A stretch of 64,000 bases of DNA from Halomontanus rarus (GCF_017357405.1 NZ_CP071597.1:3038001-3102000), one strand, 5' to 3'; numbered from the stretch's first letter, positions 1-8,347 are shown. Notes: generated from the sequence alone by a model not told the origin. Program-made: numbers and translations.

Positions 1-1647
1 GACTACTCGCTGCACGTCGTGATGCGCTTTCGCGAGGCTCGACAGGGGACCCTCGAGGACGACTTCGGAGCGAGGGAAACGGGAACGGACACCGCGACGG
101 CGACCGACGGCGAGGGTGACGCCGACGTCGGCTTGCGAGACGTCCGCGGGGGCATGCGCGTCGGCCTCGCTAGCGTCGTACTCGCGCTCGCGGCGGCGAC
201 GTTCTCGACCGGCGTCGGTTTCCTCTCGAACGTCGTGAGTCCGCTGGCTGCGGTTCAGGACTTCGCGATCCTGTGTGCCGGCGGTATCGTCGCCACGTTC
301 GTCGTCTTCGGCGCGCTCGTCCCCGCGGTCAAAGTCGAGGTTGACGACCTGCTCGAGGGTCGGTTCGGTCGAGACCGACAGCTCCCACCGTTCGGCGGCG
401 CGGGAGTCGTAAATCGTCTCCTCGCGGGCGGGGCCACGCTCGTTCGCCGAGCGCCGCTGGCCGTCGTCGTCGTCGCCGTTCTCCTCGCCGTAGGCGGGGC
501 CTACGGCGCGACGGGCATCGATACGGAGTTCAACCAGGCGGACTTCCTGCCCGAGGACGCCCCCGAGTGGGCGAAGTCCCTTCCCGGCCCGCTGGCCCCG
601 AACACGTACACGATCAGCGACGACGTCGCCTACCTCGGCGAGAACTTTCAGGAGCGGGGTGAAGGAACCCAAACACAGGTGCTCCTTCGGGGCGAGGTCA
701 CCGACCCCGCGACGCTCGTCGCGCTCGAGGACGCCGCGGCTTCCGTCGGAGACGGGACGATCACCCGTCGAGCCGACGGCGACCCGGCAATCGAGAGTCC
801 GCGGTCGGTCCTGTTGTCGGCGGCCGCCGAGAACGACACCGTCGCCGCCGCCCTCGAGGAGCGCGACACGTCCGGTAACGAGCTACCCGACGAGGATCTC
901 GCCGGTCTCTACGACGTGCTCTTCGAGGCCGATTCGGAGGCGGCGTCGGAGGTGCTCTATCGAACCGACTCTGGGGGGTACGAATCCGCCCGACTCCTCG
1001 TCAGCGTCCGCGGCGACGCGGCCGCACAGGACGTCGCCACCGACTCGAGGGCGCTCGCCGAGCGGATCGAATCCGGCGCCCCCGTTACGGCCGTCGCGAC
1101 CGGCGGGCCCGTCGTCACGGCGGTGGTCCAGGACGCGCTGCTCGAGACGCTCGTAGAGGCGTTCGTCGTCACGCTCGTCGTGATCCTCACCTTTCTCACG
1201 CTCCTGTACTGGCGTCGCTACGGCGCGCCCAGTCTCGGCGTGCTCACACTCGTACCCGTCGTCGCGGCGCTGTGTTGGCTGCTCGGGACCATGGCGGTCC
1301 TCGACATCCCGTTCAACAGCGAGACGGCCGTCATCACCAGCCTCGCGATCGGCCTCGGCGTCGACTACAGCATTCACGTCAGCGAACGGTTCGTGAGCGA
1401 ACGCGAGCGCACCGACGATCTCGAGCGGGCGCTGACGGCGACGGTGACGGGAACCGGCGGCGCGTTGCTGGGGAGTGCGGCGACGACGACTGCCGGCTTC
1501 GGCGTCCTCGCGCTCGCGCTCGCGCCGCCGCTCCAGCGGTTCGGTCTGGTGACGGGGTTGAGCATCGTCTTCGCGTTCGCGGCCTGTCTCACCGTGCTGC
1601 CGTGTCTGCTCGTGCTGCGCGAACGCCTCTCCCGGCGTGTGACGTAA
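1..1647 (+). CDS. RND/MMPL-superfamily exporter, 5' truncated
   Basis: The frame is open from base 1 and begins inside the conserved GVDYSLH-type helix (DYSLHVVMRF), so the true start lies upstream; 548 residues are present. The protein shows the two-fold RND layout: a membrane block (about residues 50-110), an extracytoplasmic loop domain (about 165-375), then a second membrane block (about 375-545). The second block repeats the GLGVDYSIH motif in which the Asp relays protons. Haloarchaeal members are proton- or sodium-driven exporters of unknown lipid or drug substrates. It ends about 90 bp before the convergent peptide gene, so it could export that cluster's product, but nothing in the sequence proves the link. 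Confidence 0.85.
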   Translation, partial: DYSLHVVMRFREARQGTLEDDFGARETGTDTATATDGEGDADVGLRDVRGGMRVGLASVVLALAAATFSTGVGFLSNVVSPLAAVQDFAILCAGGIVATFVVFGALVPAVKVEVDDLLEGRFGRDRQLPPFGGAGVVNRLLAGGATLVRRAPLAVVVVAVLLAVGGAYGATGIDTEFNQADFLPEDAPEWAKSLPGPLAPNTYTISDDVAYLGENFQERGEGTQTQVLLRGEVTDPATLVALEDAAASVGDGTITRRADGDPAIESPRSVLLSAAAENDTVAAALEERDTSGNELPDEDLAGLYDVLFEADSEAASEVLYRTDSGGYESARLLVSVRGDAAAQDVATDSRALAERIESGAPVTAVATGGPVVTAVVQDALLETLVEAFVVTLVVILTFLTLLYWRRYGAPSLGVLTLVPVVAALCWLLGTMAVLDIPFNSETAVITSLAIGLGVDYSIHVSERFVSERERTDDLERALTATVTGTGGALLGSAATTTAGFGVLALALAPPLQRFGLVTGLSIVFAFAACLTVLPCLLVLRERLSRRVT

Positions 1648-1738
1648 CCGTGTGAGGCCGCGACTCGTTCGGGCGACGGTCGCGACTCGCCGCTCGAGCG
1701 GCTCTCTCCTCGAAAAAACGAACCGCGAGTGACCGGCG

Positions 1739-1876
1739 TCAACACCCGGTCTCGAAGCAGGCCATGGTCGTGGCTCCTTCCTCGCCGAGGGCCATCGTCG
1801 TGACCATCGGAGCGGCGTTCGATCGTTCCTCGAGGTCCTCTACGAAGTGCACAGTGTCGTCGTCGTTCGAACTCAT
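1739..1876 (-). CDS. Candidate graspetide (omega-ester/amide) precursor peptide, 45 aa
   Basis: I chose the start at the ATG giving MSSNDDD; the longer open frame upstream runs through the AT-rich divergent promoter and is unlikely to be translated. Residues 1-24 are acidic and could be a helical leader (VHFVEDLEER, 9-18). The C-terminal half is a tandem: TTMALGEE at 26-33 and TTMACFET at 36-43, ending GC. The first copy fits the TTxxxxEE core described for plesiocin, in which Thr hydroxyls are esterified to Glu side chains by an ATP-grasp ligase. Such a ligase is encoded divergently about 240 bp away. The second copy keeps TTxxxxE but has Thr instead of the second Glu. C40 and C45 could allow a disulfide. 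Calling it a precursor is inference from motif plus neighbourhood. Confidence 0.7.
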   Translation of the reverse strand: MSSNDDDTVHFVEDLEERSNAAPMVTTMALGEEGATTMACFETGC

Positions 1877-2112
1877 GCGGCCTACTATATTGTGGCACAC
1901 ACTATGAAAATTTATGAAGTGATAAAGTATATTGATACTGACTACTGGCGAACAATCAAAAATACATCTGGCGGTGACCGATGGAAGATTTGATGGAGTC
2001 CGATATAAAGTTCGCAATCTGGGCTCGGCACGTTTCGAGCCGTCCTTTCGTAACCTGGGCCGGACAAATTATCTCCAATAGTATTATTAATTTAAACAGC
2101 GATATGTGGGTT
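1877..2112. promoter_or_regulatory. AT-rich divergent promoter between peptide precursor and ATP-grasp gene
   Basis: This 236-bp spacer is much more AT-rich than its surroundings. On the minus strand a TATA-like CATAAATTTT lies at 1907-1916, about 30-40 bp before the precursor ATG. On the plus strand the stretch at about 2083-2096 (ATTATTAATTTAAA) lies about 20-30 bp before the ATG at 2113. Both spacings suit leaderless haloarchaeal transcripts. A short open frame continuing upstream to 1981 exists but overlaps this promoter-like sequence. Confidence 0.5.
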
Positions 2113-3060
2113 ATGTCCGTCCTGTCGATCGGTCCCGCGTCCGACCCCCAGATCGCCGCTATCACTCGAGCGCTCGAGGACCGCGGCGTCGAGACGACGC
2201 TGTGGAACGTCGATTCCTGGCCCGGTGACGAACCGGTCACCGTCGAGCGGCGAGGCGGGAACACGCGATTGGCCGTTCGGGGAGAGTCCGTCGATCCGAC
2301 CGAGTACCGGACGGCTTACTTGCGCGACCTCGGACTCGATCCGCGGTATCCCGCGTTCGAAGACGAGTTCGAGGATCGGCCGCTGTCGATGCTCAACCAG
2401 CTCCGCGAGTACCGCGGGCTGCTCCTGTCGGTCGTTCGATGGCTGTCGGACCACGGCGTTCGCGTGATCAACCCGCCCGAGGCGATGAGCGTCCACCGGC
2501 TCAAACCTTGGCAGCTGTCGACGCTCGCCGCGGCCGGCGTTCCGGTTCCCGAAACCTGCTCGACGAACGATCCCGGTGCCGTCAGGGCGTTCGCGGATCG
2601 CGTCGACGAGGTGATCTACAAACCGATCGCCGGCGGCGGACACGCCCGCCCCCTCGAGCCGTCGGACCTGACCGATGATCGGCTCTCGCGGCTGGCGAAC
2701 TCGCCGGTCCAGTTTCAAGAACGCGTCGACGGGGAGGACGTTCGCGTGTTCGTCGTCGACGGCGAGGTCGTCGCCGCCGCGCGAATCGTTTCCGACGCGC
2801 TCGACTACCGCAGTACGGATCACGACGTCGAGCGGATCGACCGAGCGGAACTTGACCCGGAGATCGAAGACGCCGCGATCAGGACGGCCGACTGCCTCGG
2901 GCTCCCGTTTACCGGCGTCGACGTGATCGACGCGGGTGATCGGTTCTGCGTTCTCGAGGCCAACCCGTCGCCGATGTTCGCGACGTTCGACGAACTCGCC
3001 GGGACGGACGTCGCGGGTGCGTTCGCAACGTTGCTGGCCGGACCTGATGGACGCAAATGA
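2113..3060 (+). CDS. RimK/MvdD-like ATP-grasp ligase, probable graspetide-modifying enzyme
   Basis: 315 residues with the layout of RimK/MvdC/MvdD-type ligases: an N-terminal preATP-grasp domain (MSVLSIGPASDP onward), a central ATP-binding lobe with K170 in VIYKPIAGGGH, the QERVDGEDVRVFVV strand pair, and a C-terminal metal/ATP site with E282 and N284 in VLEANPSP. Family members use ATP to activate carboxylates. RiPP versions form side-chain ester or amide rings in a precursor peptide. An in-frame ATG at 1981 would add 44 residues through promoter-like DNA, so I use 2113. The stop overlaps the next start (ATGA), implying co-translation with the M50 protease. The small TTxxxxEE peptide encoded divergently is the probable substrate. 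Confidence 0.8.
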   Translation: MSVLSIGPASDPQIAAITRALEDRGVETTLWNVDSWPGDEPVTVERRGGNTRLAVRGESVDPTEYRTAYLRDLGLDPRYPAFEDEFEDRPLSMLNQLREYRGLLLSVVRWLSDHGVRVINPPEAMSVHRLKPWQLSTLAAAGVPVPETCSTNDPGAVRAFADRVDEVIYKPIAGGGHARPLEPSDLTDDRLSRLANSPVQFQERVDGEDVRVFVVDGEVVAAARIVSDALDYRSTDHDVERIDRAELDPEIEDAAIRTADCLGLPFTGVDVIDAGDRFCVLEANPSPMFATFDELAGTDVAGAFATLLAGPDGRK

Positions 3061-4046
3061 CCGACGAGATGCCGAGTGAAACCGCCCGCGACGCCGAGAC
3101 CGACCCGCGGACTCGAGTCTCCGGTGAGAGTGTGAGTGTGAGTGAGAACGACAGGGAGTCATCTGCTGACGGTCGTCCCCGCCTCAGACGGGACTTCGGA
3201 TTCACGTGGGGCGAAACCGGCGAGACGATTTGGCTTCGCAACGACGACGGCGACTACAAACGCATCGAACCGGCGTTTCTGGACCCTCTGCTGGCGCTGG
3301 CCCGCGGCGAACGTGACCCCGAGACGGCCGGCCGGGACGTCCTGCGAGCGGTCGAGCTCCTCGCCGACGAGGGCTACCTCGAGGCGGGTGGCGAGGTCAC
3401 GCGGTACGAACCGCCGTCGGACATCCGGCTGTGGCCCAGACTCGCGGTTCTGGGAGCGGCGACGGTGGCGATGTGTGCACTGATCGCGACCCGCTGGTCC
3501 GCCATCTGGCGTCCGCCGGGGTCGGTCACCGGAACGGTGCTGATCGGTCCGTTCTTTATCGTCGTCACGCTGCTCCACGAACTCGGCCACTACGTCGCCA
3601 GCCGACCGTACTTCACGCCGCGGATCCGGCTCGACCGGTTGAACGGCGTCATTCCCGCGGTCGTCACCCGGACGAACGACGCCTGGCGGTGCCCGCGCAC
3701 CGTCCGGATCTGGATCAGTCTCGCCGGCCCCGCCGTCGACGTCGCGATCACGCTCGGACTGGCGGCCGCCTTCGTGTCGTCTCCCGAGTACGGGTTGCTG
3801 GGAACGCTGATTCTCGTCCAGTTATTTCGCCTGCTGTTCGTCCTGAATCCGCTCGTGGAAGGCGACGGCTACTGGCTGCTCGTCGACGTCTTCGAGACCC
3901 ACAACCTGCGGCCCCACGCCTTTCGAGACCTGCGTCGGGGTCGACCGACCGCCCCGGCGGCCTTCGCCGTCTCGATCGTCGCGTTCACCGGAGGGTTCGT
4001 CCTCGCGAGCGGCTACTTCCTGTTGCAGGTCGTCGGGTTGGTGTGA
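3057..4046 (+). CDS. M50-type peptide zinc metalloprotease with N-terminal PqqD/RRE-like segment
   Basis: 329 residues. After an acidic low-complexity start (1-43), residues about 44-115 resemble the small winged-helix PqqD/RiPP-recognition fold. Several membrane helices follow, with the zinc motif HELGH at 174-178 and the distal site NPLVEGDGYWLLVD including D270. The NPxxxxDGYxLLxD pattern and following NLRP are typical of the 'putative peptide zinc metalloprotease' (YydH-like) branch of intramembrane site-2 proteases, often found in peptide-natural-product clusters. It overlaps the ATP-grasp gene by ATGA. Likely role: leader removal or membrane processing of the modified peptide. The RRE-like reading is inference from sequence pattern; the protease call is firm. 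Confidence 0.8.
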   Translation: MTDEMPSETARDAETDPRTRVSGESVSVSENDRESSADGRPRLRRDFGFTWGETGETIWLRNDDGDYKRIEPAFLDPLLALARGERDPETAGRDVLRAVELLADEGYLEAGGEVTRYEPPSDIRLWPRLAVLGAATVAMCALIATRWSAIWRPPGSVTGTVLIGPFFIVVTLLHELGHYVASRPYFTPRIRLDRLNGVIPAVVTRTNDAWRCPRTVRIWISLAGPAVDVAITLGLAAAFVSSPEYGLLGTLILVQLFRLLFVLNPLVEGDGYWLLVDVFETHNLRPHAFRDLRRGRPTAPAAFAVSIVAFTGGFVLASGYFLLQVVGLV

Positions 4047-4070
4047 CGATCGGCGCCTCGGATTCGCTCG

Positions 4071-4125
4071 TACTCACGCTTGGACTCTCCCTCTCCCTCA
4101 CACTCACGCTTGCACTCGTACTTCG
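4071..4125. repeat. Degenerate hexameric pyrimidine-rich repeat
   Basis: A run of related ACTCxC/TCACxC units follows the M50 gene and abuts the low-complexity C-terminal end of the convergent gene. It belongs to the same repeat style seen near 16.8, 19.1 and 28.1 kb. Confidence 0.45.
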
Positions 4126-4132
4126 GCCCGAT

Positions 4133-5089
4133 CTACCCGCTCTCGTCGTCGGAGTCTGCGTCGGAATTGGAGTCTGAGTCGGAGCCGGAGTGTGCCCGCA
4201 CCCACAGCTCTCCGATCCTCGAGAGTCGCGTCCGGTAGGACTTCCCGTGTTCCTCCCGCTCGATGTAGCCCTTCCCGCCCGGCCCCAGCCGATCGACGTT
4301 GTAGATCACCTTCGACCGGAAGCTGTCGGTGTACTCCTCGTTCAGTTCGTCGGCCAGCGCCTCCGCTAGTTCCGAGACGGAGTCGAACTCGCCGTCCTCG
4401 CCCAGTTTGTACAAAATGAGCTCCTCGAACGGTTTGACGTTCGAGAAGGAGGCGACGGGCAACTCGACGATGTGGCTGCCGTCGATCTCCTTGGCGCCGA
4501 TCGTGGTCCCCCGTTCGTCGAACTCCGCGAGCAGGTCGCGGGCGCTCTCGAGTCTGGTCTCGATGCGGTCGTCCGGGACCTCGCCGTCGGCGTCGACTCT
4601 CCCCGCCGTCGCGAGCAGATCCTCGAGTAGCGCCGACTGCTCGCGCAGTTCCTCGGCGAGCTCGGTCTCGAGGTACTTCTCGGGAGCCGTGTAGTAGGTG
4701 TGGATGTGCTCGCGCTCCTCCTGGCGTTCGACCATCAGCGAGTGGGCAGCGGTGGCGAAGGCGAAGCTCACCGTACGGGGCATCGCGGCGATGTTGACCC
4801 AGACCTCGTTTCCCCGATCGAGTTCGACCGTGATCAGGTCGTAGGCCTGCTCGAACGCCTCGTCGTAGTCGTAGACGTCCTCCAGAACGAACCGTTCGGT
4901 CGTCGCCCCCAGCAGGTTCTGGAAGTCCGTCTCGAGTTTCCGCGAGAGGTGGCGGGAGTACTCGACGTTGGCCTCGCTGCCGACCGCGCCCTCGAGCAAG
5001 ATGACGCGGTCGACGTCGCACTGATCGCGCACGAGCGGGGCGATCAGCCGGTCGTAGTCGAATCCGACCGGGACGATGTGGGTGTGCAT
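4133..5089 (-). CDS. HFX_2341/DUF6293-family transcriptional-regulator-like protein
   Basis: 318 residues from the ATG at 5089 (MHTHIVPVGFDYDRL). The N-terminal 140 residues form a Rossmann-like CARF/DUF6293-type domain (IVPVGFDYDRLIAPLV, then VWVNIAAMPRTVSFAFATAA). The C-terminal part (about 210-300) looks like a winged helix with the end pattern YxxxxxxLGPGGKGYIEREEHGKSY. The tail is Ser/Asp-rich (GSDSDSNSDADSDD), coded by hexameric repeat DNA. Homologues are widespread haloarchaeal proteins annotated as regulators; a ligand for the CARF-like domain is unknown. Convergent with the M50 gene, so not obviously in that operon. Confidence 0.7.
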   Translation of the reverse strand: MHTHIVPVGFDYDRLIAPLVRDQCDVDRVILLEGAVGSEANVEYSRHLSRKLETDFQNLLGATTERFVLEDVYDYDEAFEQAYDLITVELDRGNEVWVNIAAMPRTVSFAFATAAHSLMVERQEEREHIHTYYTAPEKYLETELAEELREQSALLEDLLATAGRVDADGEVPDDRIETRLESARDLLAEFDERGTTIGAKEIDGSHIVELPVASFSNVKPFEELILYKLGEDGEFDSVSELAEALADELNEEYTDSFRSKVIYNVDRLGPGGKGYIEREEHGKSYRTRLSRIGELWVRAHSGSDSDSNSDADSDDESG

Positions 5090-5202
5090 GCACCGAGATT
5101 GGGAGGTAGCCGCCGTAATGGTGTTGGTCTCCGGTAGGTGCTGATATCTCACCCTCGAAGCCGTTCAGTTGTCCGGCTCGCACAACAGTTAAGCCGTTTC
5201 TG

Positions 5203-5214
5203 CACACATGTGTG
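5203..5214. promoter_or_regulatory. Perfect 12-bp palindrome, candidate VapB operator
   Basis: CACACATGTGTG is self-complementary and lies immediately before the vapB ATG (5218), where TATA and transcription-start elements of a leaderless gene would be. Toxin-antitoxin operons are usually repressed by the antitoxin binding such palindromes. Confidence 0.5.
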
Positions 5215-5217
5215 TGC

Positions 5218-5463
5218 ATGGGTGAAACTGAGTATCGTAATATTCGGCTCACCGAGGACGCGTATCAGCGCCTCAAAAGTCGCAAACAGGCCGGCGAATC
5301 GTTCTCCGACACCGTCGAACGAATCGCTGGCGAGCGGTCGCTGCTCGACCTGGCGGGAATCCTCTCCGACGAGGAAGCCGAAGAGATGCGTGAGGCGATT
5401 CGAGAACGGGAAGAACGATCACGTGACAGACTCGACCGGCTTACCGATCAGATGGACACGTGA
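5218..5463 (+). CDS. vapB: VapB-family antitoxin
   Basis: 81 residues starting MGETEYRNIRLTEDAYQRL, which matches the N-terminal strand-helix of the DUF217/VapB antitoxins. The C-terminal half is a charged helix (SDEEAEEMREAIREREERS) suited to wrapping the PIN toxin. A GTG two codons upstream is possible, but the ATG at 5218 directly follows the palindrome. Its stop overlaps the toxin's GTG start (GTGA), giving translational coupling. Expected role: bind and neutralise the VapC RNase and repress the operon through its DNA-binding end. Confidence 0.85.
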   Translation: MGETEYRNIRLTEDAYQRLKSRKQAGESFSDTVERIAGERSLLDLAGILSDEEAEEMREAIREREERSRDRLDRLTDQMDT

Positions 5464-5852
5464 TCGTCGATACGAACGTTCTCATCCGCGTGATGCAGGA
5501 CAACGAGCAAGCCACGCGAAAGATTGCCGATTTAGAGGACCAGCACGTCCGACTCCGTCTTTCGTCGGTATCTCAGTTCGAACTCTATCATAGCATCGAA
5601 CGCGTGAATAATCCCGCCGAACGCCGGCGAAAAATCGAGGCGGTGCTCGAATCGAAACCGACGTATCCCGCTGACGATGCCGTGATGAAGAAGGCGGGAC
5701 GAATCGACGGGAAACTCACTGCGGACGGGTGCGCCGTCGGGATCGGAGATACGATTATCGGCGCAACAGCGCTCGTTCACGAGGAACCGGTTCTCACGGA
5801 AAACGTCGAGCACTTCGAGCGAATCGACGGCCTCGAGATCGAATCGTACTAG
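5460..5852 (+). CDS. vapC: VapC-family PIN-domain ribonuclease toxin
   Basis: 130 residues from a GTG start (MIVDTNVLIRV). The PIN-domain acidic residues are visible: D4 in the first strand, E41 in FELYHSIERV and D97 in VGIGDTIIGATAL, followed by the TENVEHF element near 113-119. Family members are Mg-dependent RNases, often cleaving tRNA or rRNA, and are held inactive by VapB. It directly overlaps vapB. No disabling change is seen. Confidence 0.9.
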   Translation: MIVDTNVLIRVMQDNEQATRKIADLEDQHVRLRLSSVSQFELYHSIERVNNPAERRRKIEAVLESKPTYPADDAVMKKAGRIDGKLTADGCAVGIGDTIIGATALVHEEPVLTENVEHFERIDGLEIESY

Positions 5853-5931
5853 CGTCTCGACTCGGTGCGGGTTCGGGTTCTCGAGTGATCCGGCTGCGAC
5901 GTTAGCCCAAATCCGAATCTTCTTCGCCGAG

Positions 5932-6705
5932 TCACTGCTCGTCACCGTCGGGTCGACTCGTCTCAGTCTCGGTTGTGCCCTCCTTCTCTTCGAGGCCCAC
6001 CGTCCGGACCAACTCGAGTACCGCCTCCCGGTCGCGTCCGGGGTCCACCTCGAGCGCGTCGGCGATCGGGGCGGGAGCGTCCTCGGAGATCCCCAGCGGC
6101 ACGGTGCCGCCGGCCATACGGTAGGCGTCGTCGGTCGGCCAGATCGCGAGGTGGGTTTCGGCGTCGATTCGGGGATTGTGGAGTTCGTCGGTGTCGGTTT
6201 CCGTTTCGGCTTCGGACTCGGCGTGGACCGACACCACCGGATACGAAACCGACAGCGTGTACCACCGACCGACGGTTCCGTCGCCGCGGTCGAACTCGCT
6301 CGCGGTCCGGTCGTCACCGTCACCGTCGGCGACGACGATCCCGTCGTCCTTGAGCCGGCCGACGAACAGATCGGTCGCCTTCTCGGCGGCGGTCCCGAGT
6401 ACCGCCGTCGGTGCGAGACCCACCGACGACAGCGACGGAGTCGACGAGAGATCGACGACGAACAGCGATCGGATCGGAATGTCGCCGCCGTTCCGCGTGT
6501 TAGTTTCGTCGTCCGGTTCGTCGACTTCGGGATCGGGATCGGTACGGGAACGGAGACGGAGATCCGCCCGCTCGAGCCGCGTCGATTCGCGTTCGTACAG
6601 CGTCGTCTCGGCGACGACGGTGGCGACGCCGAACTCCATTTCGTCCGTGTCGGTGCCGATCGCGCGCCACTCGTCGGCGAGCGACTGCGGCAACTCGCTG
6701 ACCAT
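5932..6705 (-). CDS. Haloarchaeal hypothetical protein (DUF6517-like?)
   Basis: 257 residues from MVSELPQSLADEW. The open frame extends 35 residues further upstream but that part is low-complexity and overlaps the end of the symporter gene. No catalytic motif is recognised. The central region has alternating strands (IPIRSLFVVDLSSTPSLSSVGLAPTAVLG), then a strand pair with an ETETDTDE insert and LAIWPTDDAYRMAGGTVPLG. Predicted soluble. It follows the symporter/DUF3311 pair on the same strand but with a separate gap. Function unknown. Confidence 0.55.
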   Translation of the reverse strand: MVSELPQSLADEWRAIGTDTDEMEFGVATVVAETTLYERESTRLERADLRLRSRTDPDPEVDEPDDETNTRNGGDIPIRSLFVVDLSSTPSLSSVGLAPTAVLGTAAEKATDLFVGRLKDDGIVVADGDGDDRTASEFDRGDGTVGRWYTLSVSYPVVSVHAESEAETETDTDELHNPRIDAETHLAIWPTDDAYRMAGGTVPLGISEDAPAPIADALEVDPGRDREAVLELVRTVGLEEKEGTTETETSRPDGDEQ

Positions 6706-6784
6706 CGTCGGGACGTACGCGGACGGGGGCTTTTGGTGTGGTGGTTCCGGTCGCGGTCGGTCGCGGGTACCGTCACCGAAACCG

Positions 6785-8347
6785 TCAGTCCCCGCCTTCG
6801 GCGCCGACACCCTCGAAGTACCGCGCTCGTCGTTCGGTCGCCGCGGGCGAGGTGGCGGCCGAGACGCCGACGGTGAGCACGAGTCCGAGGGCCATACCGA
6901 CGATGCCGGGGGTCCAGCCCACGACTCCCGAGAACACCGTCGTCACGAGCGCCGTCAGCACCGGTGTCAGTCCGCCGAGAACGGGATCGAAGAACTCGAT
7001 GACACCGACGATCGCGCCGACGAACACGCTCGAGAGGTAGAACGCCTGACTCCCGACGATTCCGGCGGTAATCCCCGCGCGGGTGGTCCGACGCCAGTAG
7101 AGGGCGATCAGCAGTGGCAGCGCGAGCTGTGCGAAGCCGCTGAACGCCGCGTCGCCGATCTCGAACAGCGTCGCGGGGTTGAACAGGCTCGCGACGAACG
7201 CCGCGACGGCGAAGACGACGACGCCGACGCGGGCGATCAGGTCCTCGCGGCGACTCGAGGCGTCGGCGTCGACGAAGGGACGGTACAGGTCCCGCGTGAA
7301 GTACGACGACCCGGAGAGCAACATCGAGTCCGAGGAGGACATCATCGCGGCCATCGCGCCGGCGATGACGAGCGCGGCGAACCACGTCGGGGTGTACTCG
7401 GCGAGGATCAACGGGAGGACGTTGCCGTCGCCGGTGAACTCGACGGCCTCGAGGCCGGCCGCCCACGTGCCGAGCATGAACGCGGGGACGAACAGGAGGA
7501 CGCAGAGGATCGGCCAGAGGACGAACGACCGTTTCAGGACCGTCTTCGAACCCGCCGCGAAGAAGCGCTGGTTGACCTGCGGGAACATCGCGACCCCGAA
7601 GCCGATCGTGATCGCCGTCGAGAGCATCCACTGGGGCGTGTAGTAGTCGCTGCCGAGCGAGAGGAATTCGGCGGTCGCCGCCGTCTCCCGGAGCGTCGCC
7701 GTCGCCGCGCTCGGTCCGCCGATGGCGGCGAGCACCCACAGGAGCGCGACCCAGGTCGTGACGAGCATGAACGCCCCCTGGAGTGTGTCGGTCCAGGCGA
7801 TGCCGCGCATCCCGGCGAGGACGACGTAGGCGATCATGAAGAGGGTGATGAGGCCCGCGCCGACGCCGTAGGAGATCGCGCCCTCGGTCAAGGCCTCGAG
7901 CGCGGTGCCCGCGCCGACCTGCTGGAGCATGACGTAGGGGAAGAGCCAGAGCAGACTCACGCCGGCGACGAGGCCGCGGAGCCGCCGCGAACCGAAGCGA
8001 TCGCCGAGCATCTCGCCGACGGTGACGTAGCCGTACTGGCGGCCGAGCAGCCACTGTTTGTAGCCGATCACGTACCAGAGGATGGCGAAGATGATGCCGT
8101 CCATCAGTCCCATCACGAGGATCCACTCGGGGCCGTACAGGTAGGCGACGTTCGGGCCGGCGAAGAAGGTGAACGCGGAGAGGAGCGTGGCGAAGGTCGT
8201 AAACAGCAAGACGACGGTGCCGAGGGTCCGACTCGCTAGGTAGAAGTCCTCGGCGCTGCGGTCGGTCAGCCGGTAGGCGTAGAGGCCGACGAGGAGCGCG
8301 ATGACGAGGTAGCCGACGACGATCCCGACCTGGAGAGCGACGCTCAT
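6785..8347 (-). CDS. Sodium:solute symporter family (SSF) transporter
   Basis: 520 residues with about 13 hydrophobic helices, beginning MSVALQVGIVVGYLVIALLV. SSF signatures include SAEDFYLASRTLG after the first helix and AGAMAAMMSSSDSMLLSGSS in the helix that carries the sodium-site serines. The upstream DUF3311 gene overlaps by 4 nt, the usual partner arrangement in this subfamily. Related proteins import monocarboxylates, pantothenate or similar organic solutes with sodium. The substrate here cannot be read from sequence. Confidence 0.9.
   Translation of the reverse strand: MSVALQVGIVVGYLVIALLVGLYAYRLTDRSAEDFYLASRTLGTVVLLFTTFATLLSAFTFFAGPNVAYLYGPEWILVMGLMDGIIFAILWYVIGYKQWLLGRQYGYVTVGEMLGDRFGSRRLRGLVAGVSLLWLFPYVMLQQVGAGTALEALTEGAISYGVGAGLITLFMIAYVVLAGMRGIAWTDTLQGAFMLVTTWVALLWVLAAIGGPSAATATLRETAATAEFLSLGSDYYTPQWMLSTAITIGFGVAMFPQVNQRFFAAGSKTVLKRSFVLWPILCVLLFVPAFMLGTWAAGLEAVEFTGDGNVLPLILAEYTPTWFAALVIAGAMAAMMSSSDSMLLSGSSYFTRDLYRPFVDADASSRREDLIARVGVVVFAVAAFVASLFNPATLFEIGDAAFSGFAQLALPLLIALYWRRTTRAGITAGIVGSQAFYLSSVFVGAIVGVIEFFDPVLGGLTPVLTALVTTVFSGVVGWTPGIVGMALGLVLTVGVSAATSPAATERRARYFEGVGAEGGD

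Noticed and set aside
1..1647. RND exporter as a definite part of the peptide cluster
   Set aside because: It is on the opposite strand to the precursor with a gap and belongs to a widespread housekeeping-like family; a role is possible but unsupported.
1877..2017. Longer frame upstream of the 45-aa peptide (to 92 aa)
   Set aside because: The extra 47 codons run through the AT-rich divergent promoter and lack the acidic composition of the gene; the internal ATG is better placed.
1981..2112. 44-residue N-terminal extension of the ATP-grasp gene
   Set aside because: The region holds the promoter-like TATA element, and the family's N-terminal strand begins at the 2113 ATG.
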